Shown in pieces: positions 39,891 through 48,693 of a DNA stretch of 64,000 nucleotides. Numbering within the stretch: position 1 is the first letter of the stretch; the number at the start of each line of letters is the position of its first letter. This DNA is from Anaeromonas sp052088025 (GTDB lineage: Bacteria; Bacillota; Clostridia; Tissierellales; SIT17), in NCBI RefSeq assembly GCF_052088025.1, contig NZ_JBQCYD010000010.1, forward strand, positions 1 to 64,000, in the 5' to 3' direction. Made by a program: the position numbers and the translations under genes. Under the pieces are notes generated by a model, which did not search any database, was not told the DNA's origin, and saw nothing but the letters and a program-made list of their open reading frames with translations.

Positions 39891-41542
39891 ATTTCTCCAA
39901 AAATATCATCTATTTTATTATCTAGTTTTAAGCCCCTCCACCTTCTTGGAGATGTTTTTCTATACTCTCTTACAGATGGATAGACAGTCATTAATTTACT
40001 ATTAAAGTTAGATTGATTAATTGGGTAATTCCCCCAATCACCACATTTTCTTCTATACGCGTCATATAAGTCTTGTTTTCCTACCATTTCATCTTCATCT
40101 TTAATGCAGTATTCTTTTAAGAATTTATAGACACTATCACTCTTTTCTCTATACTCTTCATTCATACTTTTAACTGCCTCAACATCTGAGAAGTCATCTT
40201 TCATTCTTAATCTTTTAAGACCATTTATAGCTTTTAAAAGCAATCCTTCTAGTTCTTCTTGTCTGAATAGTGTTTTTCTTAATTCTCTATCATTGAATTT
40301 AGTATTAAAAGGAACAACAATCCATCTTCTATGGTATCCTTCTGAATTATCATTTGATGTTGGAAGCTCATTTGCACTAAATACAAGCTTTGCTCTATTA
40401 CAAAATCCAAAGGGCTGCCTATGCTTTCTTTCTGCTTGTATCCTATCTCCCGATGTTAGCATTTTAAATAGAGATGAATCTTCTACCCTCCTGTTTGGAA
40501 TATCTGCATAGAGATTTACCATTTTCCCGTAAAGCTCAGCTGTTAAAAATCTATTTTCTGTTAAGGATTGAAGTGCTATATTTGATGTGTTCTTAGCCCC
40601 AAACAATTCTCCCATTAAAGCTATTAAAGTTCCCTTTCCGTTTCCACCTTCCCCATAAAGTAGAAAAGTGGCTTCATACTTCATACTTGGTATTAAACAG
40701 TAGCCAAGCATTTCTTCAATTACAGGTATGCTGTCTTTTGCTACTGAGTTTAGAAACTTATCTATTGCAGGACACTTTGCATCAGGATTATATTCTACTG
40801 GTAGCTGTATAATTGTTTTAAGTTCTGGTGTATGAGGTGTAAACTCTAAGATCTCAAGGTTTAACAAACCATTTTTTAAGTTTAAATATTCTCCAGTAGA
40901 AGTTGCTTCATCTGGGTCTACTTCAGTTACTGTATTTTTTATATAATTTAAGGTTTCATTTAACCTATTAGTTTGAAACTCTGATTTTAAAGCATTAGTT
41001 GTTTCTTCTCTAAATACTCTGTCACCCTCCACATATTTTCCATCTTTATAGATATATAAATCCTCTTGTAATACCATCACTTCATGCTGCATTAAGAACC
41101 AGTTAGCCAGATGCATTGATATGAACTTTTTCTTTTCAAAGAACATATCTAGAGGATTTACCTCTATCCCTTCAAAGTCTTTTTTCATAGCATTTAATCT
41201 TTCATTGTCTAATGTCTTTACTACCTCTTCATCTTTTTCAGCAAATTCCTGCATTTCAAGATATGAAGGCATCCTTACTATTGGTGTTCCGTCCTTAGCA
41301 TCTATATCTAAATCACCAAACTTATGAAGCCTTACAAGATCAAAAGCGTTACAAAGTTTTCCGCTTATGGGGTCTGTTCCATGATTGGAGTATGCAAAGT
41401 CTCCATTCCCATATATCACAAGTCCCCCTGCTGAGCTTCCTTCTATATACGTGTATCTACTAGGGGTAGAGCAAGGAGTATAAACGTCTTTAAGATACTT
41501 TTCTATTACATCTACTACGTCATAAGTCCTACAGAATGCCCC
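39878..41542 (-). pseudogene. P4-type primase/helicase, C-terminal part (frameshifted)
   Basis: The second part of a phage/plasmid primase, open for 554 codons from 41542. It begins GAFCRTYDVVDVIEKYLKDV, continues IEGSSAGGLVIYGNGDFAYS, and contains the D5 region and the superfamily-3 helicase with Walker A LYGEGGNGKGTLIALMG (about residue 250 of this part) and sensor-like LVFSANELPTS. It lacks a ribosome site and start; it should be continuous with the upstream part at 41529-42275. One extra G in a run of five (41539-41543) breaks the frame. As shown, no full-length primase is made unless the ribosome slips. Confidence 0.82.
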
Positions 41543-42275
41543 CTACTATTCCCTTCTTTTCTCTTGGGTTTCCTTGCTTGTCTGCTTCTCTTTTTCTCTT
41601 TGCTTTGGTTCTTGAACTCTCTGGCCAATAAGATGAGTCAGTCCAGTCTTCATACCTTTCTAAAACTTCATCTGGATCTATCCATTCTTCATCTAATATT
41701 TTAAATACATACTTTCCATCACTTGAGGTACTAGGCCAGTACATTAACCTATGCGGCTCATAAGTTGTATCATCAAAGAAATCTATACCAAGATCAGCTG
41801 CAATCCTTCTTGAAACTGCTCCGTATTCATCTGGAGATATTGGCCTTTTTAGAGGAATTACAAGTCTAAGTCTAGGACTTCTGAAAGTGTGAGAATGAGT
41901 AGAATACATCACACAGCCATATCCAAACATAGTCTCAACTCCTGCCCAAAGATCGCCTTTTACAAAGTCTGCATCTAGAGTTACAATTTGTCTCCAGCCT
42001 ACGTTGTCAGCTTTTCTTCTTCCTCCCTTTAGAGATCCACCTACAAAACCACCGACATCTTTTATTTCATCTTTCTTTGATTTACTCATCTTCTTATATT
42101 CATCATAGGTTTCTATAGTTCTTTGGGTTTTACTTAACTTTTCTACTAACACTGACCATAGCATTTCTTGGTTTTTCCAGTTCATTTCTTTTCTGCTTCT
42201 TCCTACTGCTATTGTAAGGAGATGGTCATGTTTTAGCTTATTGATTGGTTTTCCGCTGGGCTCAACCACTGGCAT
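41529..42275 (-). pseudogene. P4-type primase, N-terminal part (frameshifted)
   Basis: 248 residues; normally the first third of an about 800-residue primase. KLKHDHLLTIAVGRSRKEMN and DVGGFVGGSLKGGRRKADNV then VTLDADFVKGDLWAGVE (D-x-D of the primase-like fold) and RLMYWPSTSSDGKYVFKILD are visible. It ends PREKKGIVGGIL and a stop; with one G fewer it would read GIVGAFCRTY into the next frame. AGAAAGGAG precedes the ATG. The frameshift may be a real mutation of the prophage or a base-calling error in a homopolymer. Confidence 0.82.
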
Positions 42276-42437
42276 CTACTCCTTTCTTAGAAGTTTATTA
42301 AGGCCTAGCTTAGCCCCTTTCACATTTCCTGAAAGGGCCTGGCCTTTTAGTGTTTTTATAGTTTGTTTATGAAGTTTACCTCTGTATTTCTTTAAGTGCT
42401 TTATAAATTCAATGGTTTCTCTATCCACCCATATCAC
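42276..42437 (-). CDS. Small basic phage protein
   Basis: A 53-residue basic protein starting at a GTG (42437) directly after the polymerase stop, with AAGGATTAAG upstream. The sequence IWVDRETIEFIKHLKKYRGK, then KQTIKTLKGQALSGNVKGA and a KLLRKE tail, is found between the polymerase and primase in related phages. Function unknown; DNA binding would fit its charge. A longer frame from 42467 overlaps the polymerase and lacks a better site. Confidence 0.65.
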   Translation of the reverse strand: MIWVDRETIEFIKHLKKYRGKLHKQTIKTLKGQALSGNVKGAKLGLNKLLRKE

Positions 42438-42438
42438 C

Positions 42439-44388
42439 TTAATCCTTCTTGTAATATTCCGACTCAAATCCTTCTGCTCCTAAAGGAAGTCCTGGAGCCC
42501 AAGAAATACTCTCTCCCATAACAGCTTCCACTTCTTTAAGACTTCCTTTATCCTTTGGAACATCTAGTATCACTTCGTCATGCACATGGAATACTGTTTT
42601 GTATCCATACTTTTCAAGCCTTATCATAGATTCTGCTAAGCAATCACGAGCTATAGCTTGTATTATATTCTCGGTCAATTTCCCACCATATGTGTCTACT
42701 CTGCCCCATTTTCTAGTTCCAGGCATTATGCCTTCAAAGGTTAATTTGTCTTTATTAAATCTTTCATCTATTTCTATTCTTGGTCGTGCGTAGGCTAGAC
42801 TTCTACCTGATGGAAGTGCTATAAATAGAATTCCACTTTTATATAGGAATTTAAGCCCATACTGCATATTTACAACTGTTCTTTCCTTCACTGCTTTTAT
42901 TGCTGCAGCGCCAATGTCCCACCAAAGCTTTACTATATTTGGATTGGATCTTCTCCAAGTATCTACTAATGGTTTAAGTTCACCTTCAGCTAACCCCATA
43001 TCTATTGCACCCATAGCTTTAAGAGCTCCAACAGATCCTTGATAACCAAGAGCTAATTCTGAAATTTTTCCCTTTCTCCTTAGCTCACTTTCCTTTGTTA
43101 TATCTTCTATTGGAACCCCAAACATCTGAGATGCTGATGCTTCATATATCTTTCCATGACTGTTAAATACATCTATTCTCCATTTCTCTCCTGCAAGCCA
43201 AGCTATAACTCTTGCTTCAATAGCCGAGAAGTCTGATACTATAAATCTAGAATTTTCTGATGGAATAAAAGCTGTTCTTATAAGTTGAGATAATACATCT
43301 GGTACTGAATCAAAGAGTAGTTCTAAGGCTTCATAATTTCCTTCAAGTAATAGATTTCTTGCTAGATCTAAATCACTCATATTATTTCTAGGGAGGTTTT
43401 GTGGATTTATAATTCTTCCTGCCCACCTTCCGGTTGATGCCCCATAGAACTGTAAGAGTCCTTTTATCCTTCCATCACTACACATTGCCCTATCCATAGC
43501 TTCATACTTTTTAACTGAAGTTTTAGACATATCTTGTCTTAGCTCTAATACTCTTTTTGCTTTAGGACTTATATCTTTCTCTAATAGTTCTGATACTGTG
43601 TTTTTTGTTAAGCTGTCTACTTCAAATCCTGTTTCTACTCCAAGCCATTTTTTTAGTTGCATTGGACTATTTGGGTTATCTAGTTTTGTTAGTTCTACTG
43701 CTTCTTCGTATATTTTCTCTTGGTATAAAGAGTCACATTCCATTGCATTTTCTACCAGTTCTTTATCTATTTTTACTCCTAAATCATTTATCTTTTGGTC
43801 TAAGAACCATAGGTTTAATTCACTCTTTGTCATTGGGAAGTTATCTAACTTTTTTCTAATGCTTCTTTCAACTTCCACGTCCCTCTTACAATACTTTTTA
43901 AACAGATCCCACTTTTCTATATCATGCTTTGGTAGGTTTCTAGTTCTTCCTCCATTAGCCTTTGTAGCCTTACAGGGGATTGAAAAGTATCTTATTAAGG
44001 CTTTCCCCTCATCCATCTTTTGTGACTCGAGTCTTAGTGTTCTAGCTACTCCTTTAAGGTTTCCAGGTAGTCCTAATGATAAAGAATGAACCATACTACA
44101 TCTCCACTGTTCTGGTGGTATTTCTTTTTCAAGGTGTTTTGATATACATGCTCTTTCAAATGCTGCATTAAATGCGGTTTTAATTACTTCTTTATCTGTT
44201 ACTGCTTCTATCACATCAGTGGGTATTTTTTCTCCCTGTACTAGGTCTACTATTTTTATTGGCTCTTCATCAAATGCATATCCAAATAATAATATTTCAA
44301 AGTCATCTGCTTCAGTGTAGCTGAAGACCCCAGAAGTTCTGAGGTCTATACTACTATATGTTTCAATATCTATTGCTAAAGTTTTCAT
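42439..44388 (-). CDS. Phage DNA polymerase, family A with 3'-5' exonuclease
   Basis: A 649-residue replicative polymerase. The exonuclease domain opens with TLAIDIETYSSIDLRTSG (Exo I D-x-E), and KYCKRDVEVERSI is Exo III. Polymerase motif A is FIVSDFSAIEARVIAWLAGE, motif B RRKGKISELALGYQGSVGAL and motif C VFHVHDEVILDVP. There is no 5'-3' exonuclease domain, as usual in phage pol A. The ATG at 44388 follows directly on the DUF2815 stop; the GTG at 44394 is possible. It forms the replication core with DUF2815, DUF2800 and the primase. Confidence 0.94.
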   Translation of the reverse strand: MKTLAIDIETYSSIDLRTSGVFSYTEADDFEILLFGYAFDEEPIKIVDLVQGEKIPTDVIEAVTDKEVIKTAFNAAFERACISKHLEKEIPPEQWRCSMVHSLSLGLPGNLKGVARTLRLESQKMDEGKALIRYFSIPCKATKANGGRTRNLPKHDIEKWDLFKKYCKRDVEVERSIRKKLDNFPMTKSELNLWFLDQKINDLGVKIDKELVENAMECDSLYQEKIYEEAVELTKLDNPNSPMQLKKWLGVETGFEVDSLTKNTVSELLEKDISPKAKRVLELRQDMSKTSVKKYEAMDRAMCSDGRIKGLLQFYGASTGRWAGRIINPQNLPRNNMSDLDLARNLLLEGNYEALELLFDSVPDVLSQLIRTAFIPSENSRFIVSDFSAIEARVIAWLAGEKWRIDVFNSHGKIYEASASQMFGVPIEDITKESELRRKGKISELALGYQGSVGALKAMGAIDMGLAEGELKPLVDTWRRSNPNIVKLWWDIGAAAIKAVKERTVVNMQYGLKFLYKSGILFIALPSGRSLAYARPRIEIDERFNKDKLTFEGIMPGTRKWGRVDTYGGKLTENIIQAIARDCLAESMIRLEKYGYKTVFHVHDEVILDVPKDKGSLKEVEAVMGESISWAPGLPLGAEGFESEYYKKD

Positions 44389-44393
44389 ATCCA

Positions 44394-44933
44394 CTACCCT
44401 AGTAAGTCGTCTTCATCATCAAATGCCGAGAAGTCATCTTCAGCTCTTGCCTTGCCACCTAAAGGCTCTCCATCTTCTAACTTTTGGATATTATGAAGTG
44501 CAAAACTTACTCCAGTTGACCCATTAACTGAATATGGAAATGCAACTATACTAGCTCTACCATAGCAACCTGAATAAACTTCCGATGGATCTAATATTGG
44601 ATTGACATCTTTATCTACTACTCCTGGCTTAGTCTTTGAATTTACATTTAAAAAGTAGCTCTTTTTATAAGCTGCATCATCTGGTTTGTCTATATCTCCA
44701 TCTCTTAGAGGAATTCTGAAATTAGCACTTTTACCAAACTTTGTACCATATCTTGATACGCCTTCCTTGGTAGCTTTCTCTATTGCCTTTTCTATTTTTT
44801 GTATTGTAGCTGTGTCTCCTTTTGGTATTATTAGAGAAACCGAATACTTCTCATCTCCTCCAGCTATACCTGCTTTTGGTGTAAATAAATTTGCATAACT
44901 TAATCTCGCTTTTCCAGTAACTATCTTTGTCAT
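44394..44933 (-). CDS. DUF2815, phage single-stranded-DNA-binding protein-like
   Basis: A 179-residue DUF2815 protein: VTGKARLSYANLFTPKAGIA, YSVSLIIPKGDTATIQKIEK, SYFLNVNSKTKPGVVD and YSGCYGRASIVAFPYSVNGS. The fold resembles OB-type single-stranded DNA-binding proteins of phages such as T7 gp2.5, and the acidic C-terminus (DDFSAFDDEDDLLG) is like that of SSBs which recruit partners. It lies between the polymerase and the DUF2800 nuclease gene, all three with tiny gaps, as one operon. Confidence 0.87.
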   Translation of the reverse strand: MTKIVTGKARLSYANLFTPKAGIAGGDEKYSVSLIIPKGDTATIQKIEKAIEKATKEGVSRYGTKFGKSANFRIPLRDGDIDKPDDAAYKKSYFLNVNSKTKPGVVDKDVNPILDPSEVYSGCYGRASIVAFPYSVNGSTGVSFALHNIQKLEDGEPLGGKARAEDDFSAFDDEDDLLG

Positions 44934-44950
44934 AATAATCTACTCTCCTT

Positions 44951-46093
44951 TTAGTTTTTAAAGTCTATTTCTGCTGAACTTGACACTTCTATTCTTTTAT
45001 CATCATCTTTCACCAGTTTTAATTTGCCTGGTGGTCTTTCTATAAGTGAACCTATTATTTCTTCAAAGTCTTTTTTACCTAGTTCTTTTTCGAGCTTTGT
45101 TAGGCTTAGTAAAGACTTAGAGAATATCTTCTCTTCTTCATATCCTGCTTGAAGAAGCCTTTTAGCTACTTGTTCTTCACTTGAATATCTTCTAGTTCTT
45201 CTTCCTTCTACAAGCTTAAAGCCTGGCCACTCTTTTTCATTATTAACTGCTTCTTTATAGGCGTATTTTTCTACATCCTTAGCCCATTTTACTAATTCAT
45301 CTATTTGTTCTAATACCATCACTACTTCTAAATCTGTTAGAAGGGGTGCAGCTTTAAAGTCTAGTTTTGCAAGTTTCATGTTTTCTTCTGCTCTAGCTCT
45401 ACATCTATTTTTGGCCCTACAAAACCTACAATGTTCTCCAGGACTAAATTCTCCCTTACCTTCATAAGCTAGGTCTGCTTTAGGCTTTACTTCCTTCTCG
45501 CCCCAATTCAGTAGGTCTTCTACTTCTATTTCATCTGTTGAAATGTTATCTAGTCTTGGTTGGACTATTGTCATTCTTACTTTTTTAGCTTCAAATATAA
45601 AGTTGAAGTTATCTACTGCACCTATAGCATAGAGCTTAAGCTGACTATTATCTCTAGCATCTACTTTTAGTCCTTTTCCAAACTTAAGATCTACTACTTC
45701 AATAGTGTCTTTATCTAATATTAAAAGGTCACAGGTTCCAAAACCTTCCTTGCATATACAGCTGTAGTCGACTCGCTTTTCTACAAATACCATTCCAGCT
45801 TTATGTTCATTTATCTTTTCAATTGCAAAATCTACATAAACGTCAACATACATTTCTAGTTCTTTGGTGTAGAACTCATTTTGTTTCATGACTTTTAGCT
45901 TTTTATTAAAGTCTGCTTTTGATATTTCTCCTAAATGGCTGAGTATCTTAAGTTCTGATAGGTTGTGTGCAAATGTCCCTTCCTTTGCATAAATACTTGA
46001 CTTGTTCTCTTCATGCTCCCCAAGCCTTGCACTTGGAGGACACGCACCCCAAATATGTGAACTTGATGCCCCTAAAAGAGCATGCTGTGTCAT
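44951..46093 (-). CDS. DUF2800, PD-(D/E)XK nuclease (RecB/Cas4-like)
   Basis: A 380-residue phage exonuclease-like protein. HALLGASSSHIWGACPPSAR at the start, FGTCDLLILDKDTIEVVDLK-FGKG in the middle (catalytic D...D-x-K) and HCRFCRAKNRCRARAEE, an iron-sulfur-like cysteine cluster remnant, are DUF2800 hallmarks. It probably works with the DUF2815 SSB in recombination-type replication. AGCGAGGG precedes the ATG, and the stop of the upstream gene overlaps its start. Confidence 0.9.
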   Translation of the reverse strand: MTQHALLGASSSHIWGACPPSARLGEHEENKSSIYAKEGTFAHNLSELKILSHLGEISKADFNKKLKVMKQNEFYTKELEMYVDVYVDFAIEKINEHKAGMVFVEKRVDYSCICKEGFGTCDLLILDKDTIEVVDLKFGKGLKVDARDNSQLKLYAIGAVDNFNFIFEAKKVRMTIVQPRLDNISTDEIEVEDLLNWGEKEVKPKADLAYEGKGEFSPGEHCRFCRAKNRCRARAEENMKLAKLDFKAAPLLTDLEVVMVLEQIDELVKWAKDVEKYAYKEAVNNEKEWPGFKLVEGRRTRRYSSEEQVAKRLLQAGYEEEKIFSKSLLSLTKLEKELGKKDFEEIIGSLIERPPGKLKLVKDDDKRIEVSSSAEIDFKN

Positions 46094-46389
46094 TAAAGTT
46101 CCCTCGCTTTATCTAGAAGTTCAGAATATCTTTCTTCAGGAACATCTGATAGCTTTTTAGCTCCATATTTTGTTATGAGCTCTTTTACTTCTTGCTGCTT
46201 TCCTTCTCTTGTTAGACCTGCAAGGACTGCTCGAAGATCTTCAAAAGTTATTTTTGTTTTCTTAGGTTTTGTTTCAGTTTTAATGTTTTCTGGTGCTTCT
46301 ACTTCTTCTCTAGTCCCAGCTAAAACTTCAATACTGTCTGCAAGGTTCCTTAGATTTTTTACTACATCTAGATGCTTGTTCTTCATCAT
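46093..46389 (-). CDS. rRNA-biogenesis-like Lys/Glu-rich small phage protein
   Basis: A 98-residue protein. A charged linker (EVEAPENIKTETKPKKTK) separates an N-terminal helix LDVVKNLRNLADSIEVLAG from a conserved C-terminal half ITFEDLRAVLAGLTREGKQQ, EVKELITKYGAKKLSDVPEE. Such proteins precede DUF2800 genes in many Firmicute phages. The C-terminal half resembles the small helical domain found in several phage recombination accessory proteins; the role is unknown. AGGAGGAGAGTAAAC is a strong ribosome site. Confidence 0.7.
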   Translation of the reverse strand: MMKNKHLDVVKNLRNLADSIEVLAGTREEVEAPENIKTETKPKKTKITFEDLRAVLAGLTREGKQQEVKELITKYGAKKLSDVPEERYSELLDKAREL

Positions 46390-46492
46390 GTTTACTCTCC
46401 TCCTCTAATTTTTGTAGTTGCTTTGCCAGTCTTTTAGATACAATGCTCATTGCTGTAAGAACACCAACCATTTCTTCTTTATCACTTTGCAT
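46328..46492 (-). CDS. Small early phage protein overlapping the next gene
   Basis: A 54-residue frame with a very strong site, GGAGGTGAGAAG, before its ATG: MQSDKEEMVGVLTAMSIVSK, RLAKQLQKLEEESKHDEEQA. The first 37 residues resemble a small helical protein seen at this place in related prophages; the 3' third overlaps the next gene in another frame and supplies that gene's ribosome site region, which suggests translational coupling. Function unknown. Confidence 0.5.
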   Translation of the reverse strand: MQSDKEEMVGVLTAMSIVSKRLAKQLQKLEEESKHDEEQASRCSKKSKEPCRQY

Positions 46493-46521
46493 CTTCTCAC
46501 CTCCGATTTTTAAATAAAGCC

Positions 46522-46630
46522 CTTCACTTATTAGCCAATTTGGAGAGGGTTTTGGTAACCTTTTTTTAAAAATTTATTTTCCCCCTCACTTACTAGCCAA
46601 TTTGAAAGGTGTTTTGGTAACCCTTTTTTG
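46522..46630 (-). repeat. Two tandem 47-base repeats after the sigma-like gene
   Basis: Units 46522-46568 and 46584-46630 share CACTTA-TAGCCAATTTG, then GGTTTTGGTAACC-type ends (period 62). On the minus strand each reads AAAAAAGGGTTACCAAAACAC-like, similar to the last codons of the sigma-like gene (AAAAAAGGCTACCAAGATAG), so they look like decayed copies of that gene's 3' end. No hairpin with U-tract is evident. Confidence 0.6.
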
Positions 46631-46653
46631 AAAGTTTTTTTATTTTCTATTTA

Positions 46654-47118
46654 TTAACGTGTAAAAGAGCTATCTTGGTAGCCTTTTTTATTAAAATGTT
46701 TCTTTAGCTTTTGTAAGGCCTTGTCACGTTTCTTTCCTACTGTTTGATGGGATCTTCCTATCTTTTCTCCAGTTTTCCTAGCAGATAACTTGTCATAATA
46801 TAAACTATCAATAATTTGTTTTTCTTCTTCATCTAACTCTTTTAAAGCTTCGGTGAGTATCAGTAAAGTTGCCTTATCAAATACGATGTCTTCCACAGCT
46901 TGTATATTCTCAAATTGAACCCCTTCATCTTTTAATCTGTCATAGGAATCCTCTTTGTTTGGATTAAAAGTTACTTTTTCTTTTTCCATATCAATGTCTA
47001 TGCTTCCAGCTTTAACATCATCTTCTAGGTATCTGCGTCTTCTATCCATTCTGTAATACTCCTTGTATAGCTCCTCTGTTACTTTTTGTCCTTGAATTCT
47101 GTACTCTTTTCTTGACAT
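46654..47118 (-). CDS. Sigma-70 region-4-like phage regulator
   Basis: A 154-residue protein. The N-terminus RKEYRIQGQKVTEELYKEYY and MDRRRRYLEDDVKAGSIDID is a common clostridial mobile-element motif; the C-terminal HTH is LDEEEKQIIDSLYYDKLSAR then KTGEKIGRSHQTVGKKRDKA. It likely controls early phage transcription. I chose the ATG at 47118 with AGAGGGG upstream; the frame extends to 47157 but no site lies there. Its 3' end (KKGYQDSSFTR) has decayed partial copies just downstream. Confidence 0.8.
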   Translation of the reverse strand: MSRKEYRIQGQKVTEELYKEYYRMDRRRRYLEDDVKAGSIDIDMEKEKVTFNPNKEDSYDRLKDEGVQFENIQAVEDIVFDKATLLILTEALKELDEEEKQIIDSLYYDKLSARKTGEKIGRSHQTVGKKRDKALQKLKKHFNKKGYQDSSFTR

Positions 47119-47341
47119 AAAATTAACCCCTCTCTCGGAGAGAAAAGGGCATAACAATCAGCCAAAAAACTCACCTTTTTTTTATTAAGTGAGCCTTTCG
47201 ACTGCTTACTGATATATTAAAATTTAAATATGCGGGTTTTTTACATGTTTAAAAAATTTGCTCTCTACTACTTAAATAGATTTAAAAAGCAATTCTTACT
47301 ATTGGATTTAGAACATATTTTCTATTTTTACAATAAAAAAT

Positions 47342-47392
47342 GACCAGACTAAAATGCACTGTGATTTCTCACAATTACATTTCAATCTGGCC
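47342..47392 (-). terminator. Strong terminator with GNRA-capped stem
   Basis: Minus strand: 15-bp outer stem (GGCCAGATTGAAATG with CATTTTAGTCTGGTC, including G-U pairs) and an inner TGTGA-GAAA-TCACA stem, followed by ATTTTTTATT. It ends the short unit 47416-47661 before the replication operon. The stretch 47158-47334 holds another imperfect hairpin (AACTCACCTTTTTTTT...AAGTGAG) and no gene. Confidence 0.85.
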
Positions 47393-47415
47393 ATCAAGCA
47401 GCTCTGTGATTGTTT

Positions 47416-47661
47416 TTACGAAGCTTTATCTTTAATTTTTTTATAGATTGAACTTATATTAGCTCTTATGTCTCTTATATTTTCTTCTTCTGTGTAGGGT
47501 GCTATTAAATCTAGCATGTCCACTAAAACAGGGTCTGCAAAACCTTTATTTTTAATAGATATGTAGATATTATCTTCTTTTACTAAGGTTGTACAAACTA
47601 ATTTATCATGTGTTTTACCTTTTTTATCTTGTACTTTTTTTCTTATCTCTTTTCTTATCAT
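47416..47661 (-). CDS. Hypothetical early phage protein, divergent to the repressor
   Basis: An 81-residue protein: KEIRKKVQDKKGKTHDKLVC, TTLVKEDNIYISIKNKGFAD, LLDLIAPYTEEENIRDIRAN. I do not recognise a family. It is transcribed away from the repressor gene and is followed by a strong terminator, the position of Cro- or antirepressor-type genes, but it has no HTH. AAAGAGGGGGA lies before the ATG. A perfect 18-bp palindrome is 20 bases upstream. Confidence 0.6.
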   Translation of the reverse strand: MIRKEIRKKVQDKKGKTHDKLVCTTLVKEDNIYISIKNKGFADPVLVDMLDLIAPYTEEENIRDIRANISSIYKKIKDKAS

Positions 47662-47680
47662 TAGAATCCCCCTCTTTATT

Positions 47681-47903
47681 TATAGACTATAGTCTATAAT
47701 GTATTTCATTTTGACTATTGTTTATACTAAACAGTGTAAGTAAAAAAATATAAAAATATAGACCTAGGGCTAAAACCTAAGCTTTATAAACTATTTACTA
47801 TCTTTATTAATAAATATAATATCATACCGAGATAATAAGTACAAGCAATATTTTAAATTTATTTCAATTTCTTATTGACTATAAACAACGTTTAATATAT
47901 TAT
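47681..47903. promoter_or_regulatory. Immunity region: operators and divergent promoters
   Basis: Three symmetric sites: TATAGACTA-TAGTCTATA (47681-47698, perfect 18-bp palindrome), GTTTA-TAC-TAAAC (47720-47732), and TAAAC-AAC-GTTTA (47882-47894). The last lies between -35 TTGACT (47875-47880) and -10 TATTAT (47898-47903) of the plus-strand repressor promoter, so binding would block it. The other two lie before the minus-strand early gene. This is the classical divergent lysogeny switch layout. Confidence 0.7.
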
Positions 47904-47937
47904 AGTATATATAGTAAATGATAAAGAGGTGAAATAC

Positions 47938-48627
47938 ATGAATAAAAAAACAAATTTTAATAAAGAAGTTTTTGCAGCTTTACTTGAGAAAGCTAAAGGT
48001 GATAGATCTATAAATAAATATGCTGAGGAAACTAGTGTAAGTGCAGCCCATATATCTAGATTCCTTAGACAGATGATAGATGCACCACCTACGCCTGAAA
48101 CCATATCTAAATTTGCAGATAAAGCCTATAATGATGTTACCTATAAAGATATGATGTCCGCAGCAGGATATATCGTTGTAGAAGAAAATATGGTAGAAGA
48201 GTACTCACCTAAAAATAGAAGAGAAGAAATTAGAAAAATAGAACAAGACATAACAAATATCGTTATTTCATATTTAATGAATCAAGAATTTAAGTGGAGT
48301 ATGGAAAAGCCAGAAGGTATGATGCGATTTCCAGATCTTATGATTAGTCTAGAAGATGAAGTTTATAAAAAATGGTTCTTTGAGTTTCAAGTTATCAGAG
48401 GTCGAGCTTCTATGCCATTTCCAATAATCCATCACTTCTATAGTAGGCTTCTTACTTTTGAATTAACTCCTACAGATAAATTTACATTAGTAATAGATAA
48501 TGAGAAAGCTTTTGATTTTTTATTTAGAAGACCACCAATAAATTTAAGAGCTAACTTATATATAATGCTAGTGGACACAGAAAATAGGACTGTTATTAAA
48601 GAAGAACAGATATGTAAATATGAGTAA
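47938..48627 (+). CDS. Prophage repressor, XRE-type HTH with C-terminal domain
   Basis: A 229-residue protein, the only clear plus-strand gene of the prophage. The N-terminal HTH is FAALLEKAKGDRSINKYAEE then TSVSAAHISRFLRQMIDAPP, followed by ISKFADKAYNDVTYKDMMSA. The C-terminal half (RFPDLMISLEDEVYKKWFFE, FQVIRGRASMPFPIIHHFY) is not a LexA/CI peptidase; it resembles a nuclease-like or sensor fold and is unassigned. The ATG at 47938 follows AGAGGTGAAATAC. An operator sits in its own promoter, so it is probably autoregulated. Confidence 0.82.
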   Translation: MNKKTNFNKEVFAALLEKAKGDRSINKYAEETSVSAAHISRFLRQMIDAPPTPETISKFADKAYNDVTYKDMMSAAGYIVVEENMVEEYSPKNRREEIRKIEQDITNIVISYLMNQEFKWSMEKPEGMMRFPDLMISLEDEVYKKWFFEFQVIRGRASMPFPIIHHFYSRLLTFELTPTDKFTLVIDNEKAFDFLFRRPPINLRANLYIMLVDTENRTVIKEEQICKYE

Positions 48628-48632
48628 ACCAA

Positions 48633-48690
48633 AGCACCCCAGCTAGACTTCTTCTCAATTTATAAGAGAAGCCAGTCTAGCCGGGGTGCT
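48633..48690. terminator. Long bidirectional terminator between convergent genes
   Basis: AGCACCCC-GCTAGACT-CTTCTC pairs with GAGAAG-CAGTCTAGC-GGGGTGCT (small bulges) around AATTTATA; ATTTTATTT follows on the plus strand. It separates the repressor gene from the convergent minus-strand gene 48694-48936. Confidence 0.85.
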
Positions 48691-48693
48691 ATT

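Noticed and set aside
42276..42467. 63-residue version of the small gene after the polymerase
   Set aside because: The extra N-terminal residues overlap the polymerase end and lack a ribosome site; the GTG at 42437 is better placed.
43598..44089. 163-codon plus-strand open frame
   Set aside because: It lies wholly inside the DNA polymerase gene on the other strand, has no ribosome site, and its low-complexity Ser/Phe/Leu composition mirrors the AT-rich coding strand.
46522..46630. CRISPR-like direct repeats
   Set aside because: There are only two units, the spacer is not unique-length protospacer DNA, and no cas genes are nearby.
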